From Desulfopila sp. IMCC35008 (GTDB lineage Bacteria > Desulfobacterota > Desulfobulbia > Desulfobulbales > Desulfocapsaceae): a stretch of DNA of 64,000 nt. The stretch covers positions 4,242,501 through 4,306,500 of the forward strand of contig NZ_CP050700.1 of the NCBI RefSeq assembly GCF_010646885.2. The letters run 5' to 3'. The notes beneath the pieces were generated by a model, which ran no database searches, was not told the origin of the DNA, and saw only the letters and a list, made by a program, of their open reading frames with translations. Of the stretch, positions 35,872 through 45,428 are shown piece by piece; the first letter of the stretch is position 1; each line of letters starts with the position of its first letter. Made by a program: the position numbers and the translations under genes.

Positions 35872-36672
35872 TTATTTAACCGCAACTTCCAGCTCACGAG
35901 TCCATTCAGCGATGCTTTCACTGATATAATCAGTGACTCTCTTCTGTTCTTCATTCCCTTTTCCTTCCACACGAAATGGTTTGCCGAATGAAAAATGGAC
36001 AGGAATGCTCGTATCGAACCTGCCGATATCCTTAATAATTGTTCCGTTTTTCAAAGCATCTGTCTTCAAGGCAAGAGGGATTATGGGGACATCCGCTTTT
36101 TTGGCAAGCTTCACCCCTATTGAGCTCATCTGCTCTGGATTGAAGATATGAGAACGGGTTGATTGCGGGAAAACCGCTACCGAAACCCCTTCCTTAAGCC
36201 GCCTGGTTCCTTCATTAAGAACTTTTTTCAGATCCTGACGAGGGTTGGTCCGCGTTACAGCAATAGGACTGCAAACCTGTATGACATCCTTAAATATTGG
36301 ATACCTCAACAGACTTTCTTTAATCACGAAAGTCATCTCATGCGATCGCAAAACCATACCCGGCAAAAGGACGGTCTCCAGAAAACTCATATGATTGGCC
36401 ACAATGACACACGGACCATCCAGATTCTCAAGATTCTCTATCCCGGAAATTTGAATTCGCCCACCCACATCTTCAACAAAATTGTAAATTTCACGACTGC
36501 TTGATTGCCAGGCTGCCTCATCGTACTTGCCCTTCCGAGCCAACGATCCGCTCCGCATGACAACTCCCACCAACCTGACCCAGAAATGAAATGATGGCAT
36601 GAACTTTGCCAAAAAGGAGATAGGTCTCTCTTTCGTTACATAAAGACCATTATGAAATTGTAGTTCGTTCAT
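35872..36672 (-). CDS. PlsC-type 1-acylglycerol-phosphate acyltransferase family protein
   Basis: The start is placed at ATG 36672 (MNELQFHNG, after CAGGGAT) rather than the TTG at 36759, giving 266 residues. Family motif I is NHMSFLE (His94), with Glu where Asp is usual. Motif III is FPQSTRS (168-174), with Gln in place of the usual Glu of FPEGTRS. Motif IV-like VPIIPLAL is present. A hydrophobic N-terminal segment (about 20-45) should anchor it at the inner membrane. The family transfers acyl groups to lysophospholipid; the two substitutions leave the substrate uncertain. It follows the SLC13 permease gene by 167 bp and may share its transcript. Confidence 0.85.
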   Translation of the reverse strand: MNELQFHNGLYVTKERPISFLAKFMPSFHFWVRLVGVVMRSGSLARKGKYDEAAWQSSSREIYNFVEDVGGRIQISGIENLENLDGPCVIVANHMSFLETVLLPGMVLRSHEMTFVIKESLLRYPIFKDVIQVCSPIAVTRTNPRQDLKKVLNEGTRRLKEGVSVAVFPQSTRSHIFNPEQMSSIGVKLAKKADVPIIPLALKTDALKNGTIIKDIGRFDTSIPVHFSFGKPFRVEGKGNEEQKRVTDYISESIAEWTRELEVAVK

Positions 36673-36839
36673 TATCCCTGCACCCACGAAAAAAAACATC
36701 CCGGCAGAAGATGCGCTGAGCACCTGCCTCAGAAAATTCCTGTAGCCCCTGTAAACCAATAGCGTAAGACACTAGCATGACTGCCATATACCCTGCAAGC
36801 ATAATTGCAAACAGAAACCGGTTGGAGCTCCTTGCAACT

Positions 36840-38687
36840 CTACTTCCCGAAAAACAAGGTAATGCAGAGGACAAGAATCGCAGTATACATAACCGTTACC
36901 CCCGCTCCTGCCTTCATATAATCCTTTGTCCTGTACCCTCCAGGACGCATAATGAGAGCATTGACCTGATGAGTGGGCAAGATGAATGTATTCGAGGCGG
37001 AAACAGCCACAACAATCGCTGCTGCAATCGGATTGAAACCAACACTGGCTGCCATATTCATTGCCAGGGGAATCATTAGCACTGTCGCACCGACGTTGGA
37101 CGCCACCAAGGAGAAAAATGCGGTTAACACTGATATAACAGTCATGAGAACAATAAACGAGGGTTCGCCCACCGCCCGAAGCACATTATCGGCAATGAAT
37201 GCAGCCGCACCCGTTTTCTCAAAAGCAGTCCCAAGCGGTATAAGCCCAGAAAGCAGGAATACGGTGCGCCAGTCAACCGCTTCATAGGCCCTGTCTGCCG
37301 GGATAATTCGAGTCAGTATCATACCGAGTGCCCCTGTTAATAAGGCAATCGAGAGTTTTACGTTAAATGCCATGATCAGCACCATCGGCAGCAGCAAAAA
37401 AAAGACCGCACATCTCGTTCGCTCCGGCTTCAGGTGTTCACCGCGAATCTCTTCAATAAACGCGATGTCCATCTTCTGTTGAAGCAGCTCAAACTGCTCC
37501 CACTTCCCTTGCAGTAGAATAGTATCACCCTGTTTCAAGCGGGTAACATTAATATTCTCCAGGATAATTTCATCACCCCGAACAATCGCCAGCGGATTAA
37601 CCCGGTACAAGGCCCGAAACTGTAGTTCCTCCATAGAGTGCCCGCTCAGGTTTGAGTGTGGAATTACAACTCCTTCCACAACACCTGATTCGTCAGGGGA
37701 ATTTTCCTCAGCAAACACCTGGTGCTGTTGCTTGACGCGCCAGTTATGATCCTTGGCAAGTTTGTCAATTTTATCTTCAGAACATATGATCCACAGCACA
37801 TCCCCCGACTCAATAACTGAATCGGCAGTAGGTGCCAGGTTTTTTATCAACCCCTTGCTCTTTGCAATACCTACAACGGTGATTTTATAGCGAGGCCGCA
37901 GTTCCAGCTCAGCAAGAGTCTGAGCCTGAAAACCATAGGAGACCTCCAGCTCATACCCGTGACCGACCACGCTGCCGTAGATATCATGCAGTCGCTTGTC
38001 CATATTCTGGTCATCGAGTTCACAGATGTTTGCCGGCAAAAGCTTATTGCCCCAAAGCATAAAATATAGAAGCACACCCAGTAACAAGAACACACCTATA
38101 ACAGAAACCGAAAACAGTCTCAGCGGTTCAAACGGCTGCCCTCCAACAATAGCCTCGTTATTATTCCACCATCCTGCCATAAGATCGTTCAGCATAATAA
38201 GAGGACTCGATCCGACCAGGGTGAGGCATCCGCCTGTTATGGCACAAAAGCCCATAGGCATGAGGATCCTGGCTGCGGAAATGTTTAACCGGCGGCTAAT
38301 TCGCATCGTTGCCGGTAGAAACAACGCTGCAGCCCCGATATTCTGCATAAAGCTCGATATCACCGCCACCGTTGCCGAAACAACCAGCATCACACGCTTC
38401 TCGCTCTGCCCGGCCACTTTAATTATCTGGGCAGCAACAACGTGCATTACCCCCGTTTTGTTCAGCCCTGCACCGATAATCATCACTGCAATAATAGACA
38501 CCACGGCGTTGGAACTTAACCCGGCGACAGCTTCCTCAGGGCTGACCACGCCAGCGAGTGGCAGAAGCACCATCATCAATAAACCAACAAGGTCAACCCG
38601 CAATAAGTCAAAGACAAAAAGTGTTATGGCAATTCCCAATAATACAAAAACAATGATCATCTCATTGGTCAGCACAACGGATTCCAT
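36840..38687 (-). CDS. SLC13-type anion permease with two TrkA-C domains
   Basis: A 615-residue inner-membrane protein. Two blocks of hydrophobic helices (about 10-210 and 420-615) flank a cytosolic part with two RCK_C/TrkA-C domains (about 235-310 and 330-405). The transporter core has the SSFMQNIGAAALFLP and TGGCLTLVGSSP segments typical of the DASS/CitMHS fold, repeated later as LVASNVGATVLMIP and SASNTFILPTHQ. Members carry sulfate, dicarboxylates or other anions with sodium; the substrate cannot be read from the sequence. A role in sulfate uptake would suit the suspected lifestyle but is speculation. Confidence 0.9.
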   Translation of the reverse strand: MESVVLTNEMIIVFVLLGIAITLFVFDLLRVDLVGLLMMVLLPLAGVVSPEEAVAGLSSNAVVSIIAVMIIGAGLNKTGVMHVVAAQIIKVAGQSEKRVMLVVSATVAVISSFMQNIGAAALFLPATMRISRRLNISAARILMPMGFCAITGGCLTLVGSSPLIMLNDLMAGWWNNNEAIVGGQPFEPLRLFSVSVIGVFLLLGVLLYFMLWGNKLLPANICELDDQNMDKRLHDIYGSVVGHGYELEVSYGFQAQTLAELELRPRYKITVVGIAKSKGLIKNLAPTADSVIESGDVLWIICSEDKIDKLAKDHNWRVKQQHQVFAEENSPDESGVVEGVVIPHSNLSGHSMEELQFRALYRVNPLAIVRGDEIILENINVTRLKQGDTILLQGKWEQFELLQQKMDIAFIEEIRGEHLKPERTRCAVFFLLLPMVLIMAFNVKLSIALLTGALGMILTRIIPADRAYEAVDWRTVFLLSGLIPLGTAFEKTGAAAFIADNVLRAVGEPSFIVLMTVISVLTAFFSLVASNVGATVLMIPLAMNMAASVGFNPIAAAIVVAVSASNTFILPTHQVNALIMRPGGYRTKDYMKAGAGVTVMYTAILVLCITLFFGK

Positions 38688-39038
38688 TTGTCACCCTGTA
38701 CGTTGCTGAGATTTAAAGAGTTATGTGCTCTCACAACCGAGCATTTTCATACTGCCACAAACACTGGATAAGCATTTCATCACATTTTAAAACACAATAT
38801 CGTATTTTCTCTAACAAAAAACACAGATATTCAGGTATCGAACCAAATATATCGGTAGACAAAAGCGAATATCTGCCCATTGTAAGGAACTATTGGTATA
38901 ATTCACAGGAAAAAGAGTTGATACAGCATGCAATTATGTGGTAATCGCGATTCCCCAAACTGTAGAAAAAAGGTACATTAAGAATTGGTAACCCTGACCT
39001 GATAAATGGTTTCAAACGTATCTCCATAAAGCGATCTT
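38688..39038. other. Divergent intergenic region
   Basis: This 350-bp gap separates the divergent permease and SH3-lipoprotein genes and must hold both promoters. It is AT-rich. No strong hairpin or conserved RNA is seen. Confidence 0.5.
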
Positions 39039-39824
39039 ATGCAATACCGATTTCATCCATCACTTTTATCCGCCGTAATGTTGGTTTTTCTTCTTTCCGG
39101 ATGTATAGCAGGCAAGCAACAACAAGACTCTGGAATGGCCACTGAACCGCCGGAGCTGGACCTTCGGGTAATTGAAAATAAAAATGAAAAAATAAGTACA
39201 CTCGAAAAGGAAAACAAGATACTCGCTGACCAACTCTACAATCAGAAGCAAATATCTACAAAGCTGCAAAAAGCACTGCTCGCCCGCTACCAGGAGACAG
39301 ACAGCTGTCTGCAGACAAATGAACGCCTCGTTGCAGAACTGGTTCAAAGCAAGGCTAAACTGGCCAACAGAGGAAGTAAGCTCGAAGCCGTCACCCTTAT
39401 TGCAGAAGCCACAGCCGTTATTGGCGCCTTAGATAATCAGCCCAAAAACCGTAGACAGGAGATTCTCGCAAAAAAAGCAAAACAGTATCTCCTGGAAAGT
39501 AAGGCCGAGGTAGAAAAGGAAAATTTCGAGGGAGCCTCCTATCTCTGCCGAAAAGCCATGGAACAGGTTAAAGGAATAGAACGGGAAAAAAATAAGGGTA
39601 ATATCAGCCAGAACAACGAGGAAGTCTCCTTTTCAACCCCTTTACAAATGGAACTGTTGAAAAATGGCAACCTCAGAAACAAACCGTCCACGCAGGCCGA
39701 GATTATTGCAGTCCTTCAAACCGGAAGATCTGTATCTGCGATTGGTTTCAACAATAATTGGGTCAAAGTTCAAGTCGGGGAGCCGGTTCAAACGGGATGG
39801 ATGCACATCTCACTTCTTTACTGA
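39039..39824 (+). CDS. Lipoprotein with coiled coil and C-terminal SH3-like domain
   Basis: 261 residues with a lipoprotein signal ending at the lipobox LLSGC (Cys22). A coiled coil of repeated Lys/Glu heptads follows (about 48-120), then a helical segment (120-180) and a bacterial SH3-type domain (about 200-261; LRNKPSTQAEIIAVLQTGRSV, then WVKVQV and GWMH). Such proteins sit in the periplasm and the SH3 fold often binds peptidoglycan. Its 3' end overlaps by 15 bp the 3' end of the convergent GGDEF gene. Confidence 0.85.
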   Translation: MQYRFHPSLLSAVMLVFLLSGCIAGKQQQDSGMATEPPELDLRVIENKNEKISTLEKENKILADQLYNQKQISTKLQKALLARYQETDSCLQTNERLVAELVQSKAKLANRGSKLEAVTLIAEATAVIGALDNQPKNRRQEILAKKAKQYLLESKAEVEKENFEGASYLCRKAMEQVKGIEREKNKGNISQNNEEVSFSTPLQMELLKNGNLRNKPSTQAEIIAVLQTGRSVSAIGFNNNWVKVQVGEPVQTGWMHISLLY

Positions 39825-41534
39825 TGTCTGCAAAGCCACAACATTTTCTGACCTGCCAACAGGCGCATCTTCCTCTGCGACAAGATAAACAACTTGATTA
39901 CGCCCGCCCTTCTTTGCCCTATAGAGTGCTCGATCAGATCGCTTCACCACAGCATTCTCATCTTCGTCCTGTTCCATAATTCTGCTCACCCCAATGGACA
40001 CATGCAAGCGGATTACCGTGTCTTCATGACAGAAAATGTGATTGGCAACTGCTTTTCTTATACGTTCAGCAGCATGAAGCGATTCCTCCTCGGCAGATTC
40101 TGCCAGAATCACCAGAAATTCCTCTCCACCATATCGGCCGGCGGCATCAACATTACGTAAATTATCTTGAAATATCAGGGCAATCTGTCTTAATACTTCA
40201 TCACCCGCCTGATGACCACAGGTGTCGTTCACGGATTTAAAATGATCCACATCTAACATCAGGACAGAAAAGCCGGTCTTGTAACGTTGGTAGTAATCAA
40301 AGTGATCCTGCAGTTTCTGCATAATCTGCTTACGATTATCGAGTCCTGTAAGTGCATCGGTGGTAGCGAGCTGCTCCAGTGCGGTCTGACTTTCCTTGAG
40401 TTTCTCTACCATCTCATTAAATACCCTTGTGGCAAAACCGATCTCATCGTTTCGCCGAACAGATAGCTGCACATCCAGATCACCACCGGCAACCTTTCGT
40501 GAACCTTGAATCAAGGCCGTGAGCGGGACCATAATCTGCCTCGTCAATAGATATGCAGCAAGCCCCATGACCAACCCCAGCGAACACACTATGATGATAT
40601 TCCGATTTCGTGACTCGATCGCGCTGGCAAAGACTTCCTCGTAATCCTCGGCGATCAGGAGTCCCCACTCCAACTCCTGAAACGGAACAAGTAATCCCAT
40701 TAATCGCATGTTTTGACCATTCGACAACTCCTGCAACACCGGCCTGTCACCTTCATCCATATTCAAGTCACCAAGTAGAAGCTGTATGCCACCGAGAATA
40801 TCCGCACCATCATTACTAAACAGGAATTGGCGACCACCCTCCAACTCAACAAGAGATTCATAAAGACGATCTCCACTCTTCGCCCCCAACCTTTCCGGTT
40901 CGAGCAACGGCTTCAGGCCGGCAAGTGAGACCTCAATTGCAAGAAGGCTTTCATATTCATAAAGTTGGTCCATAAACAGGGGAATGCCTATCAATAGAGA
41001 AGGCGCATCCCCGGAATGAAGGAGAACACCACCCTTAAACCACTGTCTGTCAGAAATCTGGACTACAGCATCATCCGGAAAAGAAAAGGAGCGATCGGCA
41101 TCTCCCGTTTGAGAGGCGGCAATAACCGAACCGGTTCTGGAAAGAACGAAAATGCTCAGGTAATCATCAAACTGGTTCTTGAGCGTGGTAAGATATGTCT
41201 CAACTGTTTCGATTTCGCCACCAGGAACCGAACCCGTCACACCAGCAGCTCCATCATTGTTCTGGGAAGCAGGGACAACGCCGGCTAAAATGGAAGAATT
41301 GGAAAAGACATTCAGGTCATACACCCTCTCTTTCAGCCAAAGCGAGATTTCCCTTTCAATTATGTTGGCCGAATCCATAAATTTCTGTTCAACCTTCTCC
41401 TCAAGGGTAGACTGCAGCATATTATGAAGCAGCACTCCCACTGAAAAAGAAGGAACCACAGCAACAAGGATAGACAAAACAAGGATCCTGTTTCGTATGC
41501 TCAACAGACCTGAACTGTGTTCTTCTACCCGCAT
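39810..41534 (-). CDS. Membrane diguanylate cyclase with Cache, HAMP and GGDEF domains
   Basis: 574 residues. A transmembrane helix (about 17-37), a periplasmic double-Cache sensor (about 40-300), a second helix (about 305-325), HAMP (about 325-385) and GGDEF (about 400-560). The active-site motif is GGEEF near residue 467. RNVD lies five residues before it and matches the RxxD product-inhibition site. It should make cyclic di-GMP in response to a small periplasmic ligand. No EAL domain is attached. With the neighbouring acyltransferase genes it may belong to surface or biofilm control, but the genes are not in one operon. Confidence 0.93.
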   Translation of the reverse strand: MRVEEHSSGLLSIRNRILVLSILVAVVPSFSVGVLLHNMLQSTLEEKVEQKFMDSANIIEREISLWLKERVYDLNVFSNSSILAGVVPASQNNDGAAGVTGSVPGGEIETVETYLTTLKNQFDDYLSIFVLSRTGSVIAASQTGDADRSFSFPDDAVVQISDRQWFKGGVLLHSGDAPSLLIGIPLFMDQLYEYESLLAIEVSLAGLKPLLEPERLGAKSGDRLYESLVELEGGRQFLFSNDGADILGGIQLLLGDLNMDEGDRPVLQELSNGQNMRLMGLLVPFQELEWGLLIAEDYEEVFASAIESRNRNIIIVCSLGLVMGLAAYLLTRQIMVPLTALIQGSRKVAGGDLDVQLSVRRNDEIGFATRVFNEMVEKLKESQTALEQLATTDALTGLDNRKQIMQKLQDHFDYYQRYKTGFSVLMLDVDHFKSVNDTCGHQAGDEVLRQIALIFQDNLRNVDAAGRYGGEEFLVILAESAEEESLHAAERIRKAVANHIFCHEDTVIRLHVSIGVSRIMEQDEDENAVVKRSDRALYRAKKGGRNQVVYLVAEEDAPVGRSENVVALQTSVKK

Positions 41535-42068
41535 AGCAGAAAGTGGACTTATTGATGAGATTTAAAATGAAAAAACAACTCCTACGGCCAAACCAGATAC
41601 CTGAGATTCTACCACAATTAGATGATTATAAAAAACATTTCAGTTCCTGCGAAAAAACTCAGCAATTCCCTTGAAAAAAAGTGGTATGTCGTTTCGGTGG
41701 AATCTGATAGTCGCTGCACCAACAAGAGCTGCCAGTTACCTCTAAAAGCAATACCGCCAGGAACGTGTCGGAGAATTGCCATTTTGGCACAAATCGAGGC
41801 AATTGCAGAAAATTCATCACAGCCATATAATTGATATTGCAAGCATACAATTCCTGCACATAACGAAGAGATGGGTCAAAAGGGTTTTCTCCGACACGCT
41901 CCTGGAGAATCCCATAAATAAACCCTTGTAGTTTGACCAGTTTTCAATATATTGACTGAAATTGTTACCTGTTACCCTATACATTCCAGATCGAACTAAT
42001 ACGGTGAGCTAACCGGGATGTTCCTGTCGGCAATCATTCCTGCAATTATCGTTTCTCATTCTTAAATT
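41535..42068. other. Divergent intergenic region, no supported gene
   Basis: About 530 bp between the GGDEF and acyltransferase genes. Short ORFs of 35-75 codons occur on both strands (for example 41622-41834 plus) but have no recognisable family. It should contain the promoters of both flanking genes. Confidence 0.45.
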
Positions 42069-44609
42069 ATGGATTATCGTCGAGATATTGATGGACTTCG
42101 ATGTTTTGCTGTGGTGAGTGTGCTGCTCTACCACCTCAGTCCGCAATTACTGCCCGGTGGCTTTACGGGCGTTGATATTTTCTTTGTCATTTCCGGTTTT
42201 CTCATCACCCGGCTGCTCAGGTCAGATATTGAACAGAACAGGTTTTCTCTGGCCCGGTTTTATTCCCGCAGGATCCGAAGAATCTTCCCGGCACTTTTTA
42301 CCGTGCTTTTTGCCACATTCATTTTCGCCCTTATCGCCCTGGAACCAAATGCGTACTCACGCTTCATGGAAGAATTTCGGTTTGCATCATTACAAATCTC
42401 CAACTTTACCTTCTCAAAAGAGCTCGATTACTTTGCCCCCGGCAATGAGCTTTCACTTCTTTTACACACTTGGTCACTTGGCGTGGAGGAGCAGTTTTAC
42501 CTTTTCTGGCCTCTGCTTCTTTTCACTGGTTTCCATCTGTTTAAAAAGAAGTACTGGTATGTAATTTCAGGTGTCATCCTGAGTTCTTTTTTACTGAGCG
42601 ATTACTTCTGCAGGGAATCCCCTCAACAGGCGTTTTACCTCCTTCATTCAAGGGCCTGGGAGCTGGGTATCGGTGGCATTCTGACCTTTTTGCCCACTGG
42701 CTCCCTGCAGATGAAATGGCTCAACTCCATACTCGCATCGACAGGTTTTGTATTCATCATTCTGGGATTTACCAAACTCAATCAGTATATGCCCTTTCCC
42801 GGCCGGAATGGCCTATTACCAGTGCTTGGGGCAGCTCTTCTGATCTATACCGGTGGCCGACAGAAAACTATTGTTGCCCCTTTCCTCGCGAACAGGATTT
42901 GCGTTTTTATCGGGAAAATTTCATACTCAGTCTATCTTTGGCACTGGCCCCTTATCATCAGCTACAAGATCTCGACAGGAAAAGAGATAGATATAATCTC
43001 CGGTAGTGTTATCGCCGCTGTAACGTGCCTTCTTGCAACTGTTTCGTATTATTTTGTTGAACAACCGTTTCGACGAAAGAGTGATGAACCACACCAAAAC
43101 GCACCGAAACCAAAGCTGCAGTTACTTACATGCACAGTCGCCCTGGCCATGCTTGCTTGTCTTGTTTTTTCATACCTGTTTGAAAAAAATGAGAAGTCGA
43201 CCTTATTGGCAATTAAAATCCGTGGAATCGAAAGCCCCTCTAATTTTGAGAGTGAAGATGTCACCATTTATTGGAGAACAGACAGACAAGGGTTTGAGGA
43301 GGAACGATCCCTCGACCTTGATTATGTAGACTTTATCGACACGGATGATGTTTATCATTTTATTTTTGAACTGCCGCCAATATACAGCATCGACTCAATT
43401 AGAATCGACCCATTGCGGCATGAAGGCGTTATTGAAATCCTCCAGATTCAGGTAACAAGCGGTCTGCTCGCCAGAACCAAAACATTCTCTGATGTATCAT
43501 GGATTGCACAGTCAACGGTCGGAGCTTCTGATAATCTTGAATTCAGCCTGGTAAACGGTAAACTACAGATACAGAGCCATTCAACTGACCCTTATTTTTT
43601 GCTGTTTGCCAAGTTTCCGCACTTTTATGAAACCGAATCATTACTCCTTGCCGTAATGGCAATTGGCTGTTTTCTTTTTGCAGCCTTCTCCTGCACACAT
43701 CGAGGACAAATGCATATGGCGGTGGTCTCATATGGCCTCGCCTTGATCTGTTTCTCGATAACGATATCTTTTCGCGGACAGTTTTCATCCACATCCAGTT
43801 GGCGTTTCATTGAACATGAATCGCCGGAATACTGGCGCGAAGCGATGGCCAAAACAGATCTGCATGCTCTCAACAGTAACGGAGCTGCCCAGGTTGTTCT
43901 CTGGGGGGATTCCCATGTTAGGAATTATGGAGACTCGGTAAGTCGGTGGACAAATGAAAAAGATCTGACACTTAAACTTATTTATAAACCGGCATGTCCG
44001 CCAGTAGCAATAAATCAGGACGAGATCTCCGCCCTTCTTGATATTGCCTACACCAACTACACCGTTTGCTTCGACCATAACGAAGAGACTCTGGCTACCA
44101 TAGAAAACGACGACCAGATTGAGTATGTCTTTCTTGCGATGAGGTATGAATATTATCTGAACCATCCATCTATGCTTTTCAGGGCAGTGTTGGAAGCTCA
44201 GGTGCCCTTCTCCCGCGAGGAATACTTCAGGCATTCGTTTAACTACACCATAGAACGGTTGAAACAGGCCGGGAAGAAAATCGTCCTTTTGGGACAGGTT
44301 CCTGTTCTGCGCGAAAAACCGGATATATGCATCAAAAGAAATCAGACACTTCTCACCTATATCCTTAAACTCAAACCTGGATGTGACGTCAACGACGAGT
44401 TCAGCGATGAGATACTGCGGCTTGGAAGAACCATGTTTGAACAAACAACTATCGAAAATCCATCAGTATATTATTTTAAACCGGAAAAATATGTATCTTC
44501 AATATTTGGGGAAGGCGGCGCCCTTAAATACCATGACAATAACCATCTCAACTCCTATGGTGCGGAATTGCTGGTCCCCTCGTTCACAAAAGAACTGAAG
44601 ACCTTCTGA
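42069..44609 (+). CDS. OafA/YrhL-type O-acyltransferase with C-terminal SGNH domain and an inserted middle domain
   Basis: 846 residues. The N-terminal acyltransferase-3 domain (1-365) opens with YRRDIDGLRCFAVVSVLLYH, has the GVDIFFVISGFLIT segment, RRIRRIFPA and about ten membrane helices. The C-terminal SGNH hydrolase-like domain (about 605-846) has WGDSH (Ser near 615) and a NNHLNSYG block that supplies the catalytic His. Such two-domain enzymes move acetyl groups onto surface polysaccharide or lipopolysaccharide. Between them lies an extra soluble beta-rich piece (about 375-525; IDSIRIDPLRHEGVIEIL) and three more hydrophobic helices (about 525-590), not usual for the family. It is convergent with the next acyltransferase gene. 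Confidence 0.92.
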   Translation: MDYRRDIDGLRCFAVVSVLLYHLSPQLLPGGFTGVDIFFVISGFLITRLLRSDIEQNRFSLARFYSRRIRRIFPALFTVLFATFIFALIALEPNAYSRFMEEFRFASLQISNFTFSKELDYFAPGNELSLLLHTWSLGVEEQFYLFWPLLLFTGFHLFKKKYWYVISGVILSSFLLSDYFCRESPQQAFYLLHSRAWELGIGGILTFLPTGSLQMKWLNSILASTGFVFIILGFTKLNQYMPFPGRNGLLPVLGAALLIYTGGRQKTIVAPFLANRICVFIGKISYSVYLWHWPLIISYKISTGKEIDIISGSVIAAVTCLLATVSYYFVEQPFRRKSDEPHQNAPKPKLQLLTCTVALAMLACLVFSYLFEKNEKSTLLAIKIRGIESPSNFESEDVTIYWRTDRQGFEEERSLDLDYVDFIDTDDVYHFIFELPPIYSIDSIRIDPLRHEGVIEILQIQVTSGLLARTKTFSDVSWIAQSTVGASDNLEFSLVNGKLQIQSHSTDPYFLLFAKFPHFYETESLLLAVMAIGCFLFAAFSCTHRGQMHMAVVSYGLALICFSITISFRGQFSSTSSWRFIEHESPEYWREAMAKTDLHALNSNGAAQVVLWGDSHVRNYGDSVSRWTNEKDLTLKLIYKPACPPVAINQDEISALLDIAYTNYTVCFDHNEETLATIENDDQIEYVFLAMRYEYYLNHPSMLFRAVLEAQVPFSREEYFRHSFNYTIERLKQAGKKIVLLGQVPVLREKPDICIKRNQTLLTYILKLKPGCDVNDEFSDEILRLGRTMFEQTTIENPSVYYFKPEKYVSSIFGEGGALKYHDNNHLNSYGAELLVPSFTKELKTF

Positions 44610-44646
44610 CACAACTCTCAGGTACTCCGGCAACCACAAATTCGGG

Positions 44647-45231
44647 TTAGCCCACATTACATTGCCTGGAATGTTTCCCCGCAATTCCGCTATAACAAGT
44701 ACGAATCCGGGCAATGTCATTATCAACATCACCAGTGGGCTCAAAGCTTGACAGGAAACCGCCGGTTTTTCTTTCGTAGTCCAGAAATGCCAGGGCAATA
44801 GGTACTTTCGCACCAAGGGCAATATAATAAAATCCGGTCTTCCACTTATCGACCCTGGACCGTGTCCCCTCTGGTGGTACGGCGATAACCAAGCGCTCAC
44901 TGGCATTAAACGCTTCGATGGTTTGACCCACAACATTATTCGATGATGATCGTACGATGGGGATACCACCCATCCACCTCATAATGGGTCCACGCCACCC
45001 TTTAAATAGCGAATCTTTGCCCATCCAGTGCATATCAAAGCCATAAACAAACGCCATCGCTAACGAGAGAGGAAAATCCCAATTACTTGTATGGGGCACA
45101 GCAATTAAAACATATTTCGGGGCAAGCGGTGGGTGCCCTTGCAGTTCCCACCCCCTGATCTTGAGAATGATTTTGCACAGCGGTTTTATAATCGTTGGAA
45201 ATAACGGGGTGTTGTACATCGTTAGTTTCAC
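44647..45231 (-). CDS. PlsC-like lysophospholipid acyltransferase family protein
   Basis: 194 residues. The H-x4-D motif is HTSNWD (near residue 47) and the substrate motif is PPEGTRS (near 119-125). This short version with VPHTSNWDFPL and MGKDSLFKGW belongs to the soluble-tailed acyltransferase group annotated beside 1-acyl-sn-glycerol-3-phosphate acyltransferases. It should work at the inner face of the membrane. The gene follows the MFS gene with a 197-bp gap and ends 37 bp from the OafA-type gene. Confidence 0.87.
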   Translation of the reverse strand: MKLTMYNTPLFPTIIKPLCKIILKIRGWELQGHPPLAPKYVLIAVPHTSNWDFPLSLAMAFVYGFDMHWMGKDSLFKGWRGPIMRWMGGIPIVRSSSNNVVGQTIEAFNASERLVIAVPPEGTRSRVDKWKTGFYYIALGAKVPIALAFLDYERKTGGFLSSFEPTGDVDNDIARIRTCYSGIAGKHSRQCNVG

Positions 45232-45428
45232 GAAACGTACCTGGAGTAAAAAGAAACCGGCTCAATAGTTTATAGACGACCCTGGAGAATTGCCGTTCCC
45301 TCCAAGCACCAGGTATCATTTACCTGACTGTGGGTGAAAGTATCATTATAATTGCAGCGTGAAAACGATAAAATGAACTCATGTCGTTAAACTGTTATCC
45401 CGAAGGGGAAGAGAAATAGTGTCCCTTT

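Noticed and set aside
41622..41834. 70-codon ORF between the GGDEF and acyltransferase genes
   Set aside because: An overlapping opposite-strand ORF of equal length exists and neither has a recognised family.
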